From contig QJZC01000056.1 of assembly GCA_003247575.1 (NCBI GenBank), forward strand, positions 1 through 60,235: 60,235 nt of DNA, read 5' to 3'. Position numbers and translations under genes: made by a program. This document shows positions 1 through 8,477 of this stretch, piece by piece. How positions within the stretch are numbered: the first letter of the stretch is position 1; each line of letters begins with the position of its first letter. The notes below the pieces were generated by a model that worked only from the letters and a program-made list of their open reading frames with translations, was not told the DNA's origin and made no database searches. The DNA is from Pseudomonadota bacterium. GTDB lineage: Bacteria > Myxococcota_A > UBA9160 > SZUA-336.

Positions 1-154
1 CCTCGAGCTGATCATCGAACGCGCCGCTCAGTCTTCGGTACTGGGCGTTGCCATCGGGCCGGATTCGCTTGTCGCGCTCGGCCCGGTACTTGTCTCGGAG
101 GGCCTGCTTTTCGAGGGACGTAAAGCCACTACTGAGGCGATCTATATCACTCAC
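1..154 (-). CDS. Flavin-containing (Baeyer-Villiger-type) monooxygenase, N-terminus only
   Basis: Partial gene running off the left edge. The minus strand from a GTG at 154 reads 51 residues without a stop, and an in-frame TAG lies two codons upstream, so this GTG is the likely start. Residues 16-39 contain the segment EKQALRDKYRAERDKR followed by RPDGNAQY. This resembles the N-terminal extension (LREKYRxERDKR..RPDGNxQY) that precedes the FAD-binding domain in many actinobacterial and proteobacterial Baeyer-Villiger monooxygenases. Such enzymes insert oxygen next to a ketone using FAD and NADPH. The FAD motif itself lies outside the window, so the call rests on this N-terminal signature only. 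An AGGAG sits about 13 nt upstream of the GTG, a rather long spacing. A P450 gene lies 1.6 kb away, so two oxygenases sit close together. Confidence 0.6.
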   Translation of the reverse strand, partial: MSDIDRLSSGFTSLEKQALRDKYRAERDKRIRPDGNAQYRRLSGAFDDQLE

Positions 155-354
155 GGCCTATGCTCGAACTCCTGAGCCGGTTCCAAACGACCGGTGGTCT
201 GGCTCACGAGGGGGCCGCGCTCTTCTGGCACCGCTCCCGGAACGCCGGTCACTACTCGTTAGGGACGCTACCATACTATCACTGGGTAGTGTTCCCGTAG
301 CCGACCGTGCTCGCCGGAGCGGTTTCGTGCGAGGTGCAGGAGCTTGCAGGCAGC

Positions 355-1435
355 TCAGGGCAGATTGCAGCCCGCTACGTTCACGACCGAACGCTGAGTA
401 CGAACCAGCTGGCAGTTCGGGTTGCCGTTGGTGACGGTTCCGCTCAGGATCCGTGTGTCACTGGCGTCCTCCAGGAAGATCCCCTGGAGTCGGGTATTGG
501 CGATGTCTACGGAATCGATCGTAGTGCCGCGGCTCCCCGATACACTGAAGAACCCGCGGCCCGAGTTGCGCGAGACCACGCGTCCGATCCGGACGTTCGG
601 GCCATTGCCGTTGGCCACGCGCAGAGTGGCGAAGCCGTCTCCCGGGCTGTTTCGGTCGCCGATGACCGTGCCTACGGTGCCGTAGCGGGTGTCGTTGAGC
701 TGCAGGCCAGACTTCCCGGTGTTGAACGCCTCGACGGTTCCGATGCGGAACCCGTCGACTCCGAAGGTCTCGACTGCGTGATTCGCGGCGTTCATGATGC
801 GCGCGGTGTCGATCGTCAGATTGCGCGAGATGTCGCCGCGCCCGTTATTGACGCGAATCCCGGGCCCGATGCTCGAGGCTTCAGGGATGTTCACCGAGAT
901 GTTCGAGAGCACGATGTTCGTGCAGGTCTGAACCCAGATCCCGTAGCGCGGATTCCCCGTGATCAAGATGTTGCGCACCTCGAAGTCGTTTACACGTCGA
1001 GCGAGCACGGGGACCACGAGCTCCTCGCCCGTGTCGTTGACTTTCACGGTATTGCCGTGAAAGTCAAGAATCGTGAAGTTTGGCGGCCGGATTCCGCGTA
1101 CGTCCGGGCCCTGGAAGCTACCCGTCGATCCAGAGCTTCGGATGTTGACCGTCTCCTTGGTGGTGCGGCCCGGAGTCAGGTTGTCGGCAGCCGCTTGCAC
1201 GGCAGCGATCATGTCGTTTCCGACGAACACCGTGTCGCCATTCACGCGCGCCGTCCAGGTACTCCCCGAGCGTGTCACTTCGCCGGTCTGACGCGCGGCC
1301 GCCGCACCCGCGGGGGGCTGAGCAGGCGCTTGTGGCGCCCTGGGAGGCGGTGGAGCTGCGTTCGGATCGCAGGCCGCCACGACGGAGCGCGAGCAGGAAC
1401 AACAGGGAACGAGTGGTGTAGAGCGATCGCAGCAT
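355..1435 (-). CDS. Beta-helix (pectate-lyase-like) lipoprotein with an apparent frameshift in the signal peptide
   Basis: The main reading frame (stop at 355, open to about 1380) encodes roughly 340 residues full of repeated short strands such as GIWVQTCTNIVLSNISV and VSGSRGTTIDSVDIANTRLQ. That is typical of a right-handed parallel beta-helix, the fold of pectate lyases and related secreted carbohydrate-active proteins. No catalytic motif can be assigned. The frame starts abruptly at AACDPNAAPPPP with no signal peptide. In the next frame an ATG at 1435, with GAGAGGA 7 nt upstream, begins MLRSLYTTRSLLFLLAL, a good signal sequence. A one-base shift near 1383-1400 would join it to VVAAC, giving a normal lipobox with Cys at about residue 22. 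I infer one gene, 355-1435, carrying a real or sequencing-derived frameshift. The remaining 320 residues are intact, which favours an assembly error or a recent mutation. Confidence 0.65.
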
Positions 1436-1580
1436 GCAGAAGTCCTCTCAGAATCGAGTCAGGGCGCATTGGGTCGATGATCCCGAGGCGTTCCGACCAT
1501 TGCCGCCAACGGACCCCTTGGTCAAGCGAAACCTGCGCGCGGTAGGCATTCTTCTCGCCGGCGGGGAGTGGGTGCGAGGT

Positions 1581-1626
1581 GTCAAATGTTAGTTGAGAAT
1601 AAAAATTTTTGAGTAACTAAATCAAA
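1581..1626. promoter_or_regulatory. AT-rich promoter-like island between divergent genes
   Basis: The gap between the lipoprotein start (1435) and the P450 start (1729) is GC-rich except for about 45 bp at 1581-1626. There the sequence is mostly A/T and includes the 10-bp palindrome aaaaattttt at 1601-1610 and a TTGAGA hexamer at 1593-1598. It is the only such stretch in the first 5 kb, so it probably holds the promoter of the P450 gene, of the divergent lipoprotein gene, or both. No -35/-10 pair with good spacing could be fixed. Confidence 0.3.
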
Positions 1627-1728
1627 GAGCGTCGGTTGGTCGAGCTCGCGGGCTGCATGCTACGCTGCCGTGACACCATCCATCTTGCGCGAGATCCCCT
1701 GGAAGGGGTGTGCCGCCGGAGCCCGATC

Positions 1729-2913
1729 GTGCCGACCTACGACCCTTTCGACCTGGGAGTGATCGCGGATCCCTACCCTTATTACTCGGCTTTGCGCGAC
1801 GAGTCCCCGTGCCACCACGTGGACAAGCGCAACATCTGGGTGCTGAGCCGCTATGACGACGTGTTCGCGGCACTCCGAAATACGCGCGTGTTTTCGTCGA
1901 CGCAGGGGGTCGGGTACGAGCGCCGGCCAGTCCCGATGATGATCGCCTACGATCCTCCCGAGCACACCCGGCTGCGGCGCATCGTCTCGGGAGAGTTTAC
2001 GCCCAAGAGTGTCGCCCGCCTACGCCCCCGCATCGAGGAGTTGGTGGTCGAGCTCCTCGACCCGTTGCTGGATGCGGGTTCGGTGGACTGGATGAGTGAG
2101 ATGGCGCTGCCGCTTCCCGTCTGGGTGATCGCCGAGCTCATGGGGATCCCTCCCGAGCGGCGCGAGGACTTCAAGCGTTGGTCGGACGCGACGGTGGAGG
2201 CGCTCGGTGGAGCCGTCGACCTGACCTCCGACGAGCGTATGCAGGTCGAGAAGGTGATTGGCGAATTCGCGCAGTACTTCATGGGGATCATCCAGGAGCG
2301 CAGGGCTGCCGCGGCGGCTGGCGATGCCGGCGAGGATCTGGTCAGCCTGCTGTTGCGGGCCAACAGCGATGGAGAGAAGCTGGCGGATGGGGAGCTGGTC
2401 TCGTTCTGTGTGCTTCTGCTGGTCGCTGGGAACGAGACGACGACCAACCTGATCGGGAATGCGACCTTGGCGCTGACCCAGGATCCGTCGCAGTGGCGCG
2501 AGGTGCGCGACGATCCAACCCTCGTCCCCGCGCTGATCGAGGAGTCATTGCGCTTCGACGCGCCCATTCAAGGCTTCTTCCGGAATACGCTCTGCGAGAC
2601 CGAGGTCGCGGGCGTCACGATTCCCGAGGATGCCAAGGTCATGCTTCTCTACGGCTCGGCCAATCGAGACGCGCGGCGGTTCGAGGAGCCCGACCAGTTC
2701 AGAGTACGTAGGAACCCGCGCGATCATCTGGCGTTCGGCGCGGGCGCACACATCTGTCTCGGCGCGCACCTCGCGCGGCTCGAAGCGGAGGTGCTCGCCG
2801 AGGCCCTGCTGAGGCGAGTGGGCAGATTTCAGCGCGAGGGTGCCCACGAGCGCACCGAGAATCCGCTGCTCCGCGGGGTAGCCAGGCTTCCGGTGAGCTT
2901 GGGATCGCGCTGA
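1729..2913 (+). CDS. Cytochrome P450
   Basis: Soluble bacterial heme monooxygenase of 394 residues. Visible landmarks in order: the N-terminal YDPFDLGVIADPYPYY segment common in actinobacterial/proteobacterial P450s; the I-helix oxygen-binding motif AGNETT near residue 233; the K-helix ExxR as EESLR near 271; and the heme loop FGAGAHICLGAHLAR with the axial Cys near 343. It needs a ferredoxin and ferredoxin reductase, none of which is adjacent. The frame is open upstream to 1636, but the family begins at the YDPF segment, and the GTG at 1729 has GGAG seven bases upstream, so I place the start there. The substrate cannot be told; steroids, fatty acids, terpenes and xenobiotics are all possible. 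Neighbouring oxygenase and CoA-ester genes hint at degradation of a lipid-like compound (inference). Confidence 0.93.
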   Translation: MPTYDPFDLGVIADPYPYYSALRDESPCHHVDKRNIWVLSRYDDVFAALRNTRVFSSTQGVGYERRPVPMMIAYDPPEHTRLRRIVSGEFTPKSVARLRPRIEELVVELLDPLLDAGSVDWMSEMALPLPVWVIAELMGIPPERREDFKRWSDATVEALGGAVDLTSDERMQVEKVIGEFAQYFMGIIQERRAAAAAGDAGEDLVSLLLRANSDGEKLADGELVSFCVLLLVAGNETTTNLIGNATLALTQDPSQWREVRDDPTLVPALIEESLRFDAPIQGFFRNTLCETEVAGVTIPEDAKVMLLYGSANRDARRFEEPDQFRVRRNPRDHLAFGAGAHICLGAHLARLEAEVLAEALLRRVGRFQREGAHERTENPLLRGVARLPVSLGSR

Positions 2914-3020
2914 CTCGCTCGCTCGTTCCCGCCTGGAAATCCGTAGGGCGATGTGATGTACTCCGCCGCGCCTGGGCCGAGTCCGGCGATCGGGCGACTC
3001 GATGGAATGGAGCGGTTCGA

Positions 3021-3881
3021 ATGCGCAGTTGGATCGGTTTCGGTGTAGCGGGAAACGTGGCCGGGCACCTCGAGCAGGCCGGCGAGGCTTCGGACTTCGT
3101 CGGAGTCGAGGTCTCGGATCCGAGTGGACCGAAGGGACTCTTCCCGTTCTATGTCCCGGGCGCGGCGGGACACTTTCTATCCGTCGATCCGGTTTCGAGC
3201 GATACCCTCTGCTTTCCCGGTGAGGGAATGTCGCTCCAGATCGAGCCAGAGATCGGGCTCTGGTGTCGGATCGAGTACGCTTCGGAGAAGGTGGTTCGGC
3301 TGCACCCGACGCACTTCGGTGCGCACAACGATTGCACGATCCGCCGCCCCGATGCCGAGAAGATCAGCGAAAAGAAGAACTGGGGGCGCTGTTCCAAGGG
3401 GGTCGCGGACATGCGGATCGCGATCGATCGCTTCGAGCCAGGTGGCATCATGGACTCGTTCCGACTCGTCTCGTACCTCGAGCGAGACGGGGAGCTGCAC
3501 GCCTACGGTCTGGACACCCCGCTAGTCGGATACACTTATTTTCATCAGCGACTTCTCGACTGGCTCGTGATGCAGATGAATGAGCAGGTGGACCAGGGGC
3601 CGCTCGAGTCCATCTCCACCTGGCTGCGTCGGGCCGGTCACCCGAACGAGACCTTGATCAGCATCGGAGCGACGCGCTACACCCCGTTTGGTGAGTCGCA
3701 CTACCTGCTGCCCGGAGATCGAGCGATCGTCGTCGGCTACGACCAGCGTGAGATCGATGAGCCTGGGGTGAGGGATGCCCTGGCCACCCGAGGGCTCGGC
3801 CGACCCGATCTGCCAGCGCTCAAGCTGGACGGTGCCTCCGTTCTCATTCAGACTGTCACGGAGGCGGTTCCCACCGAGTGA
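3021..3881 (+). CDS. DUF5718 family protein
   Basis: A 286-residue soluble protein with no signal peptide or membrane segment. The opening MRSWIGFGVAGNVAGHLEQ matches what I recall of the DUF5718 family, whose members start with a GFGVAGNFAGHLEQAGEA-type stretch. The middle contains FGAHNDCTIRRPDAEKIS and GRCSKGVADMRIAIDRF, and the C-terminal half has YTYFHQRLLDWLVMQMN and GESHYLLPGDRAIVVGYD. The arrangement resembles the fumarylacetoacetate hydrolase superfamily, but the function is unknown. ATG at 3021 has GGAG nine bases upstream. It follows the P450 by 107 bp on the same strand, so co-transcription is possible. Confidence 0.65.
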   Translation: MRSWIGFGVAGNVAGHLEQAGEASDFVGVEVSDPSGPKGLFPFYVPGAAGHFLSVDPVSSDTLCFPGEGMSLQIEPEIGLWCRIEYASEKVVRLHPTHFGAHNDCTIRRPDAEKISEKKNWGRCSKGVADMRIAIDRFEPGGIMDSFRLVSYLERDGELHAYGLDTPLVGYTYFHQRLLDWLVMQMNEQVDQGPLESISTWLRRAGHPNETLISIGATRYTPFGESHYLLPGDRAIVVGYDQREIDEPGVRDALATRGLGRPDLPALKLDGASVLIQTVTEAVPTE

Positions 3882-3919
3882 GACGTACCCGTGCATCGCG
3901 CCGAAGAGATCGCGCCGGG

Positions 3920-3951
3920 GACGCGTAGTGATCGAGACGCGTAGCGATCCA
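3920..3951. repeat. 16-bp tandem duplication (2 copies)
   Basis: gacgcgtagtgatcga at 3920-3935 is followed directly by gacgcgtagcgatcca at 3936-3951, 14 of 16 bases identical. It lies in the leader between the DUF5718 gene and the membrane-protein gene. See the finding on recurrent short duplications. Confidence 0.85.
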
Positions 3952-4034
3952 AGTGGCATCCAGGTCCAGATGCCATTGGAAGTGTCATTGGGACGGGACG
4001 GGATCGGCAACAAAGGAACGAGGAGGGCGCTTTG

Positions 4035-4868
4035 ATGAGCGAGCTCGTTGCCCCTCTGCTCGTGGCGGGATTGATCGGGCTGGCCCTCGCTGCGAGGCGG
4101 TATCTGCAGTCTTCTCTCGCATCGCCGATCACCTGGTGCGCTGTGACTGGGGTCGTCGCCTACACCGCGATCAAGGGTCTTCCGCTGCTCGGTATGCTCC
4201 TCGTCGCGTGGCTCGACGTGCGGGTTGCGCCCGACACTGTGTCGGCCGCCCCTGCAGAGGCTCCGACGACGCCGGTTCGTGTCCAGGTCTACGGCGGGCC
4301 CGTGCTACTCGGCGAGCGGCGCGTCACGCTCGGCGACGCGTCACCCCGAGCGGTGGCACCGGAGCCGGTCGTCGAGATGGGGCGCGAGCCAGCGCCGGCA
4401 GCCCGCGCACCCGAGCAGCCCAGCACTCTCGATCAGGGTGAGCAGACTGCGCGTGTCGCTTTGCCGGAGTCCGCACCGATCCGAGCGGAGGATGTGGGTG
4501 CGGGCCTCGCGAGCGAGTCCATTTCAGCGGACGCCCTGGATGACTCAGCCAGCTTTCCCTTGGAAGGTGCCAACCCTCCGGAGCAGCCCGACGGCGCTCC
4601 CTCCGAAACGTCGACGGCTTCCGCGCCCGCTGGAGCGGGCGTTCGATCGGGACCCGAGCGTGCGAGGCAGGCTCCGACTCCGCAGGTTGGCACGCGGCGC
4701 CCAGAGCTCGAGTCGCCCGAGGGAGAGGTCGCACTTCGCGCGCGCGCGAGTCGGCTGGCGGTCGACGAGGTGTGCGCCGCAGCGGATCTGCTGGCCTCGG
4801 GTCGGGCGGATCGAACCGTGGCCCTGGAGCGCGTGCTGCGTCAGCGCTGTGCACGAGCGCCTCGTTGA
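4035..4868 (+). CDS. Hypothetical membrane-anchored protein with low-complexity tail
   Basis: 277 residues. Two hydrophobic stretches at the N-terminus (about residues 5-20, APLLVAGLIGLALAA, and 35-62, WCAVTGVVAYTAIKGLPLLG onward) look like membrane helices. The rest (about 70-255) is a Pro/Ala/Glu-rich low-complexity region, ending in a short charged helix with two cysteines. A TTG codon lies just before the ATG at 4035; GAGGAGG eight bases upstream supports the ATG. I do not recognise a family. The long disordered part suggests an envelope linker or an adaptor facing one side of the membrane. It ends 9 bp before the end of the convergent crotonase gene. Confidence 0.6.
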   Translation: MSELVAPLLVAGLIGLALAARRYLQSSLASPITWCAVTGVVAYTAIKGLPLLGMLLVAWLDVRVAPDTVSAAPAEAPTTPVRVQVYGGPVLLGERRVTLGDASPRAVAPEPVVEMGREPAPAARAPEQPSTLDQGEQTARVALPESAPIRAEDVGAGLASESISADALDDSASFPLEGANPPEQPDGAPSETSTASAPAGAGVRSGPERARQAPTPQVGTRRPELESPEGEVALRARASRLAVDEVCAAADLLASGRADRTVALERVLRQRCARAPR

Positions 4869-4877
4869 GGTGAGCGC

Positions 4878-5741
4878 CTAGGACTTGGCCTGCGGGCGCG
4901 GCGGAAGTTCGGCGAAATCCCCGGCTCGCTTCTCGGCAGTGGCGCGCATGGCCTCGGTAATCTCGTCCATGTGGAGCATGCTGGCATTCCACAGACTCAC
5001 GTAGTCGAGTGCGTCCGCAGTCGAGTGCTCACGCGCGTAGTTGAGCATGCGCTTGCTCCCGTAGATGGCGAGTGGCGCTTTGCTCGCAATCTCACGCGCG
5101 ATCTCGAAGGCGTGGGCGTGCAGAGCCTCTGGGTCCGCGAGCACCCGGTTCACCAGCCCGGAAGCCTGCGCCTCCGCGGCGGGCATGCGTCGGCCGGTGA
5201 AGGCCAGCTCGCGGGCGAGTCCGTCGGGCAGGCATTTGAGGATGCGCGGAAAGGTTCCGACGTCCGCCGTCAGTGCGAGATTGATCTCGAAGATCGTGAA
5301 GAAGGCGTCCTCGGTCGCGTAGCGCAGATCGCAAGCGGTCACGAGGTCGACTGCACCACCGATGCAGCCGCCCTGAATCGCGGCGATGACTGGAACGCGG
5401 CACGTCTCGAGGCACGAGAATGCTTGCTGCATGCGCTTCACGTTGTCGTAGAAACGCGCCGCTCGCTGGCGGGACGCGTGCTCAGGGTTGGCCGCAGCCG
5501 CGCTGCCCGATGCGGGCGCCGTGGTGCCGGAGAACGCAGCTACGTCGAGTCCGGATGAGAAGTGGGGTCCGGTCGACGAGATCACGATCACCCGTGCCTG
5601 CGCACTCGCGTCGATCTGGTCGATCAGCTCGGGGAGCTCGTCCCAGAACTCTGGAATCATGCTGTTTCGCTTCTCGGGTCGATTGAGCACGAGGTGCGCG
5701 ATCTGGTCCTCGATCTGAAGCTCGAAGCATCGATAGGGCAT
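4878..5741 (-). CDS. Enoyl-CoA hydratase/isomerase, delta(3,5)-delta(2,4)-dienoyl-CoA isomerase type
   Basis: Crotonase-fold protein of 287 residues. Landmarks: NRPEKRNSM near residue 20; the first oxyanion-hole segment HFSSGLDV (60-67); the second, QGGCIGGAVDLVTACDLRYA (123-142); then EDAFFTIFEINLALTADVG (144-162). Glu152 and Asp160 are spaced exactly as the catalytic Glu/Asp pair of mammalian dienoyl-CoA isomerase (ECH1), so the likely reaction is shifting double bonds in 3,5-dienoyl-CoA during beta-oxidation of unsaturated acids. An insertion rich in Ala/Ser/Pro (about 70-90) follows the first motif. A plain hydratase is less likely because the Asp in ADVG is diagnostic of the isomerase branch. 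It is divergent from the ATP-grasp triad across 296 bp in which I see no clear feature. Confidence 0.85.
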   Translation of the reverse strand: MPYRCFELQIEDQIAHLVLNRPEKRNSMIPEFWDELPELIDQIDASAQARVIVISSTGPHFSSGLDVAAFSGTTAPASGSAAAANPEHASRQRAARFYDNVKRMQQAFSCLETCRVPVIAAIQGGCIGGAVDLVTACDLRYATEDAFFTIFEINLALTADVGTFPRILKCLPDGLARELAFTGRRMPAAEAQASGLVNRVLADPEALHAHAFEIAREIASKAPLAIYGSKRMLNYAREHSTADALDYVSLWNASMLHMDEITEAMRATAEKRAGDFAELPPRPQAKS

Positions 5742-6037
5742 GGAGTCATCCTGTCAGTTGAGAGGGGGATGCGAGAGCGGGGTCTGAGCGGCCGGGGGCG
5801 TGAGCTCCCCAGCTGCGATCATCGCGACTCTGCTGCACAGCCTCTTGGCAGGTGGCTGCCGATTCTGCTGGCAGATTGAGCACGTCGCTCTCGCTACGAG
5901 TGTAGCTCGCCCGGGCTTCGCGTGCGGGCGAAGACGCGCTCGATTGCTGAGCGGTGTCGCAGCGCGGTATACGACTTGCTAGCCAACCCTGTAAGCTCGT
6001 GTAGGGAGGGCATTCTTGTCACCAGATCGGCCGGCTC

Positions 6038-7498
6038 ATGACCAGTGAACGTTACCGCCCGCTCGAGGGGTTCTACGACGGCATGATCGGGTCCGACGGG
6101 CTGCCCCGCTCGTGCTGTGCGCCATTGTGGGAGCATCTGACCACGCTGGGACCGCAGGGTCTCGCGAGTGTGCAGCGAAGTGCCGAGCTCTCCCTGTTGA
6201 ATCAGGGCATCACCTTCACGGTCTACGCCGATGCCCGCGGCACCGAGAAGATCTTCCCGGTCGATGTCGTCCCACGCGTTCTGACCTTCGAGGAGTGGAC
6301 GCGGCTCGAAGCCGGCCTCAAGCAGCGCCTCGAGGCGTTGAACCACTTTCTGTGTGATCTCTACGGCGACCAGAAGGTGCTGAAGGACGGGGTCATCCCG
6401 ACGGATCTCGTCGTCAACTCGCCGCATTTCTGCCGCGAGCTCGTCGGTACTCCCGTACCCGAGAATGTGTTCATCCACGTATCGGGGACCGACCTGATTC
6501 AGGACGAGCACGGCGAGTTCCTGGTGCTCGAGGACAATCTGCGGGTTCCCTCCGGCGTCTCCTATGTGATCGAGAACCGCATCATCATGTCGCGCGTGCT
6601 TCCGGACCTGTTCTCACGCTATCGCATCTTCCGCGTGGACCATTATCCGCAGATGCTGCTCGACGGGCTCCGCTCGGTGGCGCCGTGCGACGATCCGGAG
6701 ATCGCCGTGCTCACGCCGGGAATCTACAACTCTGCGTACTTCGAGCACAGCTTCCTGTCCGCCCAGATGGGAGTTCGGCTGGTCGAGGGCGGAGACCTCG
6801 TCGTAGACGATGATGTCCTCTACATGAAGACCACGTCGGGGCTGCAGAGGGTCGACGTCTTGTACCGCCGGGTGGACGATGCGTTTCTCGACCCGATCGC
6901 GTTTCGTTCCGACTCGCTACTCGGAGTCCCGGGCCTGATGCACGCCTATCGACGCGGCAACCTTGTGCTGGCCAATGCGCCCGGAGCGGGAGTCGTCGAC
7001 GACAAGGCCATGTACGCCTACATCCCTCGAATCATCCGCTACTACCTGGATCAGGAGCCGCTCCTCGGACAGGTCAACACCTACCTCTGCCGCGAATCCA
7101 AGGATCGCGACTTCGTGCTCGCGCATCTCGAAGAACTCGTGCTCAAGCCGACCGACGGTTCGGGAGGCTACGGGCTCCTGGTGGGGAGCCATGCGACGCG
7201 CGACGAGTTGGCGGCGGCGCGGGCAGCGGTTCGCGCGGCTCCGCATCGCTTCATTGCACAGCCCATCCAGAAGCTCGCGACCATGCCGACTCTGATCGGC
7301 GATCCCGATCCTCACCTGGCCGCGCGGCACATCGACCTGCGGCCCTTCGCGGTCTATGGTGCGGAGGATCAGATCTCGGTGCTTCCGGGCGGGCTGACCC
7401 GGGTTGCGCTGCGCGAAGGGAGCCTGGTCGTGAACTCTTCGCAGGGCGGGGGCAGCAAGGATACCTGGGTGCTGCACGACGGAGGCGAGCATGCTTAG
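6038..7498 (+). CDS. Circularly permuted ATP-grasp protein (DUF404/DUF407)
   Basis: 486 residues, the usual length of the circularly permuted ATP-grasp type 1 family. Conserved segments include FYDGMIGSDGLPR near the N-terminus, GITFTVYADARGTEKIFPVD (about 66-85), HVSGTDLIQDEHGEFLVLED with the following NLRVPSG (about 147-173), and ELVLKPTDGSGGYGLLVG (about 366-383) with Lys and glycines suited to binding ATP. These proteins are predicted to form amide bonds, probably on peptides, but the substrate is unknown. Its last 8 bases overlap the alpha-E gene and a transglutaminase follows, forming the widespread triad in which an ATP-grasp ligase is paired with a putative peptidase. No signal peptide, so it acts in the cytoplasm. 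Confidence 0.92.
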   Translation: MTSERYRPLEGFYDGMIGSDGLPRSCCAPLWEHLTTLGPQGLASVQRSAELSLLNQGITFTVYADARGTEKIFPVDVVPRVLTFEEWTRLEAGLKQRLEALNHFLCDLYGDQKVLKDGVIPTDLVVNSPHFCRELVGTPVPENVFIHVSGTDLIQDEHGEFLVLEDNLRVPSGVSYVIENRIIMSRVLPDLFSRYRIFRVDHYPQMLLDGLRSVAPCDDPEIAVLTPGIYNSAYFEHSFLSAQMGVRLVEGGDLVVDDDVLYMKTTSGLQRVDVLYRRVDDAFLDPIAFRSDSLLGVPGLMHAYRRGNLVLANAPGAGVVDDKAMYAYIPRIIRYYLDQEPLLGQVNTYLCRESKDRDFVLAHLEELVLKPTDGSGGYGLLVGSHATRDELAAARAAVRAAPHRFIAQPIQKLATMPTLIGDPDPHLAARHIDLRPFAVYGAEDQISVLPGGLTRVALREGSLVVNSSQGGGSKDTWVLHDGGEHA

Positions 7499-8477
7499 TC
7501 GGATTGCGCGAGGCTTGTATGGAATCGGGCGCGACGTGGAGCGAGCTCAGAACGTGATCCGGATCCTCGAGGTGAACCACAAGATGAACCTCGAGCGCGA
7601 CCCGGAGGACGAGCTGAACATCTGGCTGGCGATCTCCGAGGCGTTCGGGAGCCAGGTCGATCCGCCCAGTGAGTTCGCGCTGTACCAGGAGCTCGTGCTC
7701 GACTTCGAGCACGCGTACTCGGTGCGACGCTGTATTCGTTCGGCTCGCGATGGCGGCCGCGCAATGCGCGACTACATCAGCGAAGAGATGTGGCTTCACT
7801 TAAACGGTGTATTCCTCTCACTCACGGATCTGAGCTTTGAGCAGATCCTGGCGGAGGGCCGCTCGGAATTCAATCGGCGTATCGAGACCTTCTGCGATGC
7901 ATTCCATGGGCTAGCCGACGACACGATGATCCAGGGATCGGCATGGCGCTTCCTGCGTATCGGCAAGTTCCTCGAGCGAGCGCTCATGATCTGCCGCATT
8001 CTCGAGATCAAGCGCAAGGTGCTCGCTCTCGCCCCACAAGAGGAAGGTCGGCCGATCGATGTGCACCAGTGGCAGGCACTGCTCCGATCTCTCTCGGGCT
8101 ACGAGCCGTATCGGCGCGCCTACGACGCGCGCATCAAGCCGGCCCGCGTGATGGAGTTCGTGCTCCAGCGGAGCGACTTTCCGCGCTCGCTGGCGCACTC
8201 GATTCTTCAGATTCGTCAGGCCCTGGGTACTCTGGCGAGTGAGAACGCGGCTCAGCTCGAGCTCTGTGCTACCGCGGAGCTCTTTCTCGAGCAGCTCAAG
8301 GTGCTCGATGCGCGTGAGGTCCTTCGCTCCGGATCGCTCGAGGCCTACGTGAGTGTGCTGCACAAACGCTGTAGCGAGATCGCTCAGAGCCTCGAGCGCA
8401 GTTTCTTCGTGAGCTCGCGACCTGCTTCTCCTGCAATCGTACCCGCGCCGCACGCCGGGCTGGTGCCCCAGCAGTGA
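7491..8477 (+). CDS. Alpha-E domain protein (DUF403)
   Basis: 328 residues, all helical in character, starting MLSRIARGLYGIGRDVERAQN, close to the alpha-E consensus in which a tryptophan-rich LYWMGRYxERAEN is more usual. Further family-like segments are WRFLRIGKFLERALMICRIL (about 151-170) and YEPYRRAYDARIKPARVMEFVL (about 204-225). The family almost always sits beside a circularly permuted ATP-grasp gene and is thought to work with it, but its biochemical role is unknown. The start overlaps the ATP-grasp gene by 8 bases and the stop overlaps the next gene by 4 (GTGA), so all three are translationally coupled. Confidence 0.9.
   Translation: MLSRIARGLYGIGRDVERAQNVIRILEVNHKMNLERDPEDELNIWLAISEAFGSQVDPPSEFALYQELVLDFEHAYSVRRCIRSARDGGRAMRDYISEEMWLHLNGVFLSLTDLSFEQILAEGRSEFNRRIETFCDAFHGLADDTMIQGSAWRFLRIGKFLERALMICRILEIKRKVLALAPQEEGRPIDVHQWQALLRSLSGYEPYRRAYDARIKPARVMEFVLQRSDFPRSLAHSILQIRQALGTLASENAAQLELCATAELFLEQLKVLDAREVLRSGSLEAYVSVLHKRCSEIAQSLERSFFVSSRPASPAIVPAPHAGLVPQQ

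Noticed and set aside
307..1545. 412-residue plus-strand frame over the beta-helix gene
   Set aside because: The beta-helix protein on the minus strand has clear repeated structure; the plus frame is a shadow.
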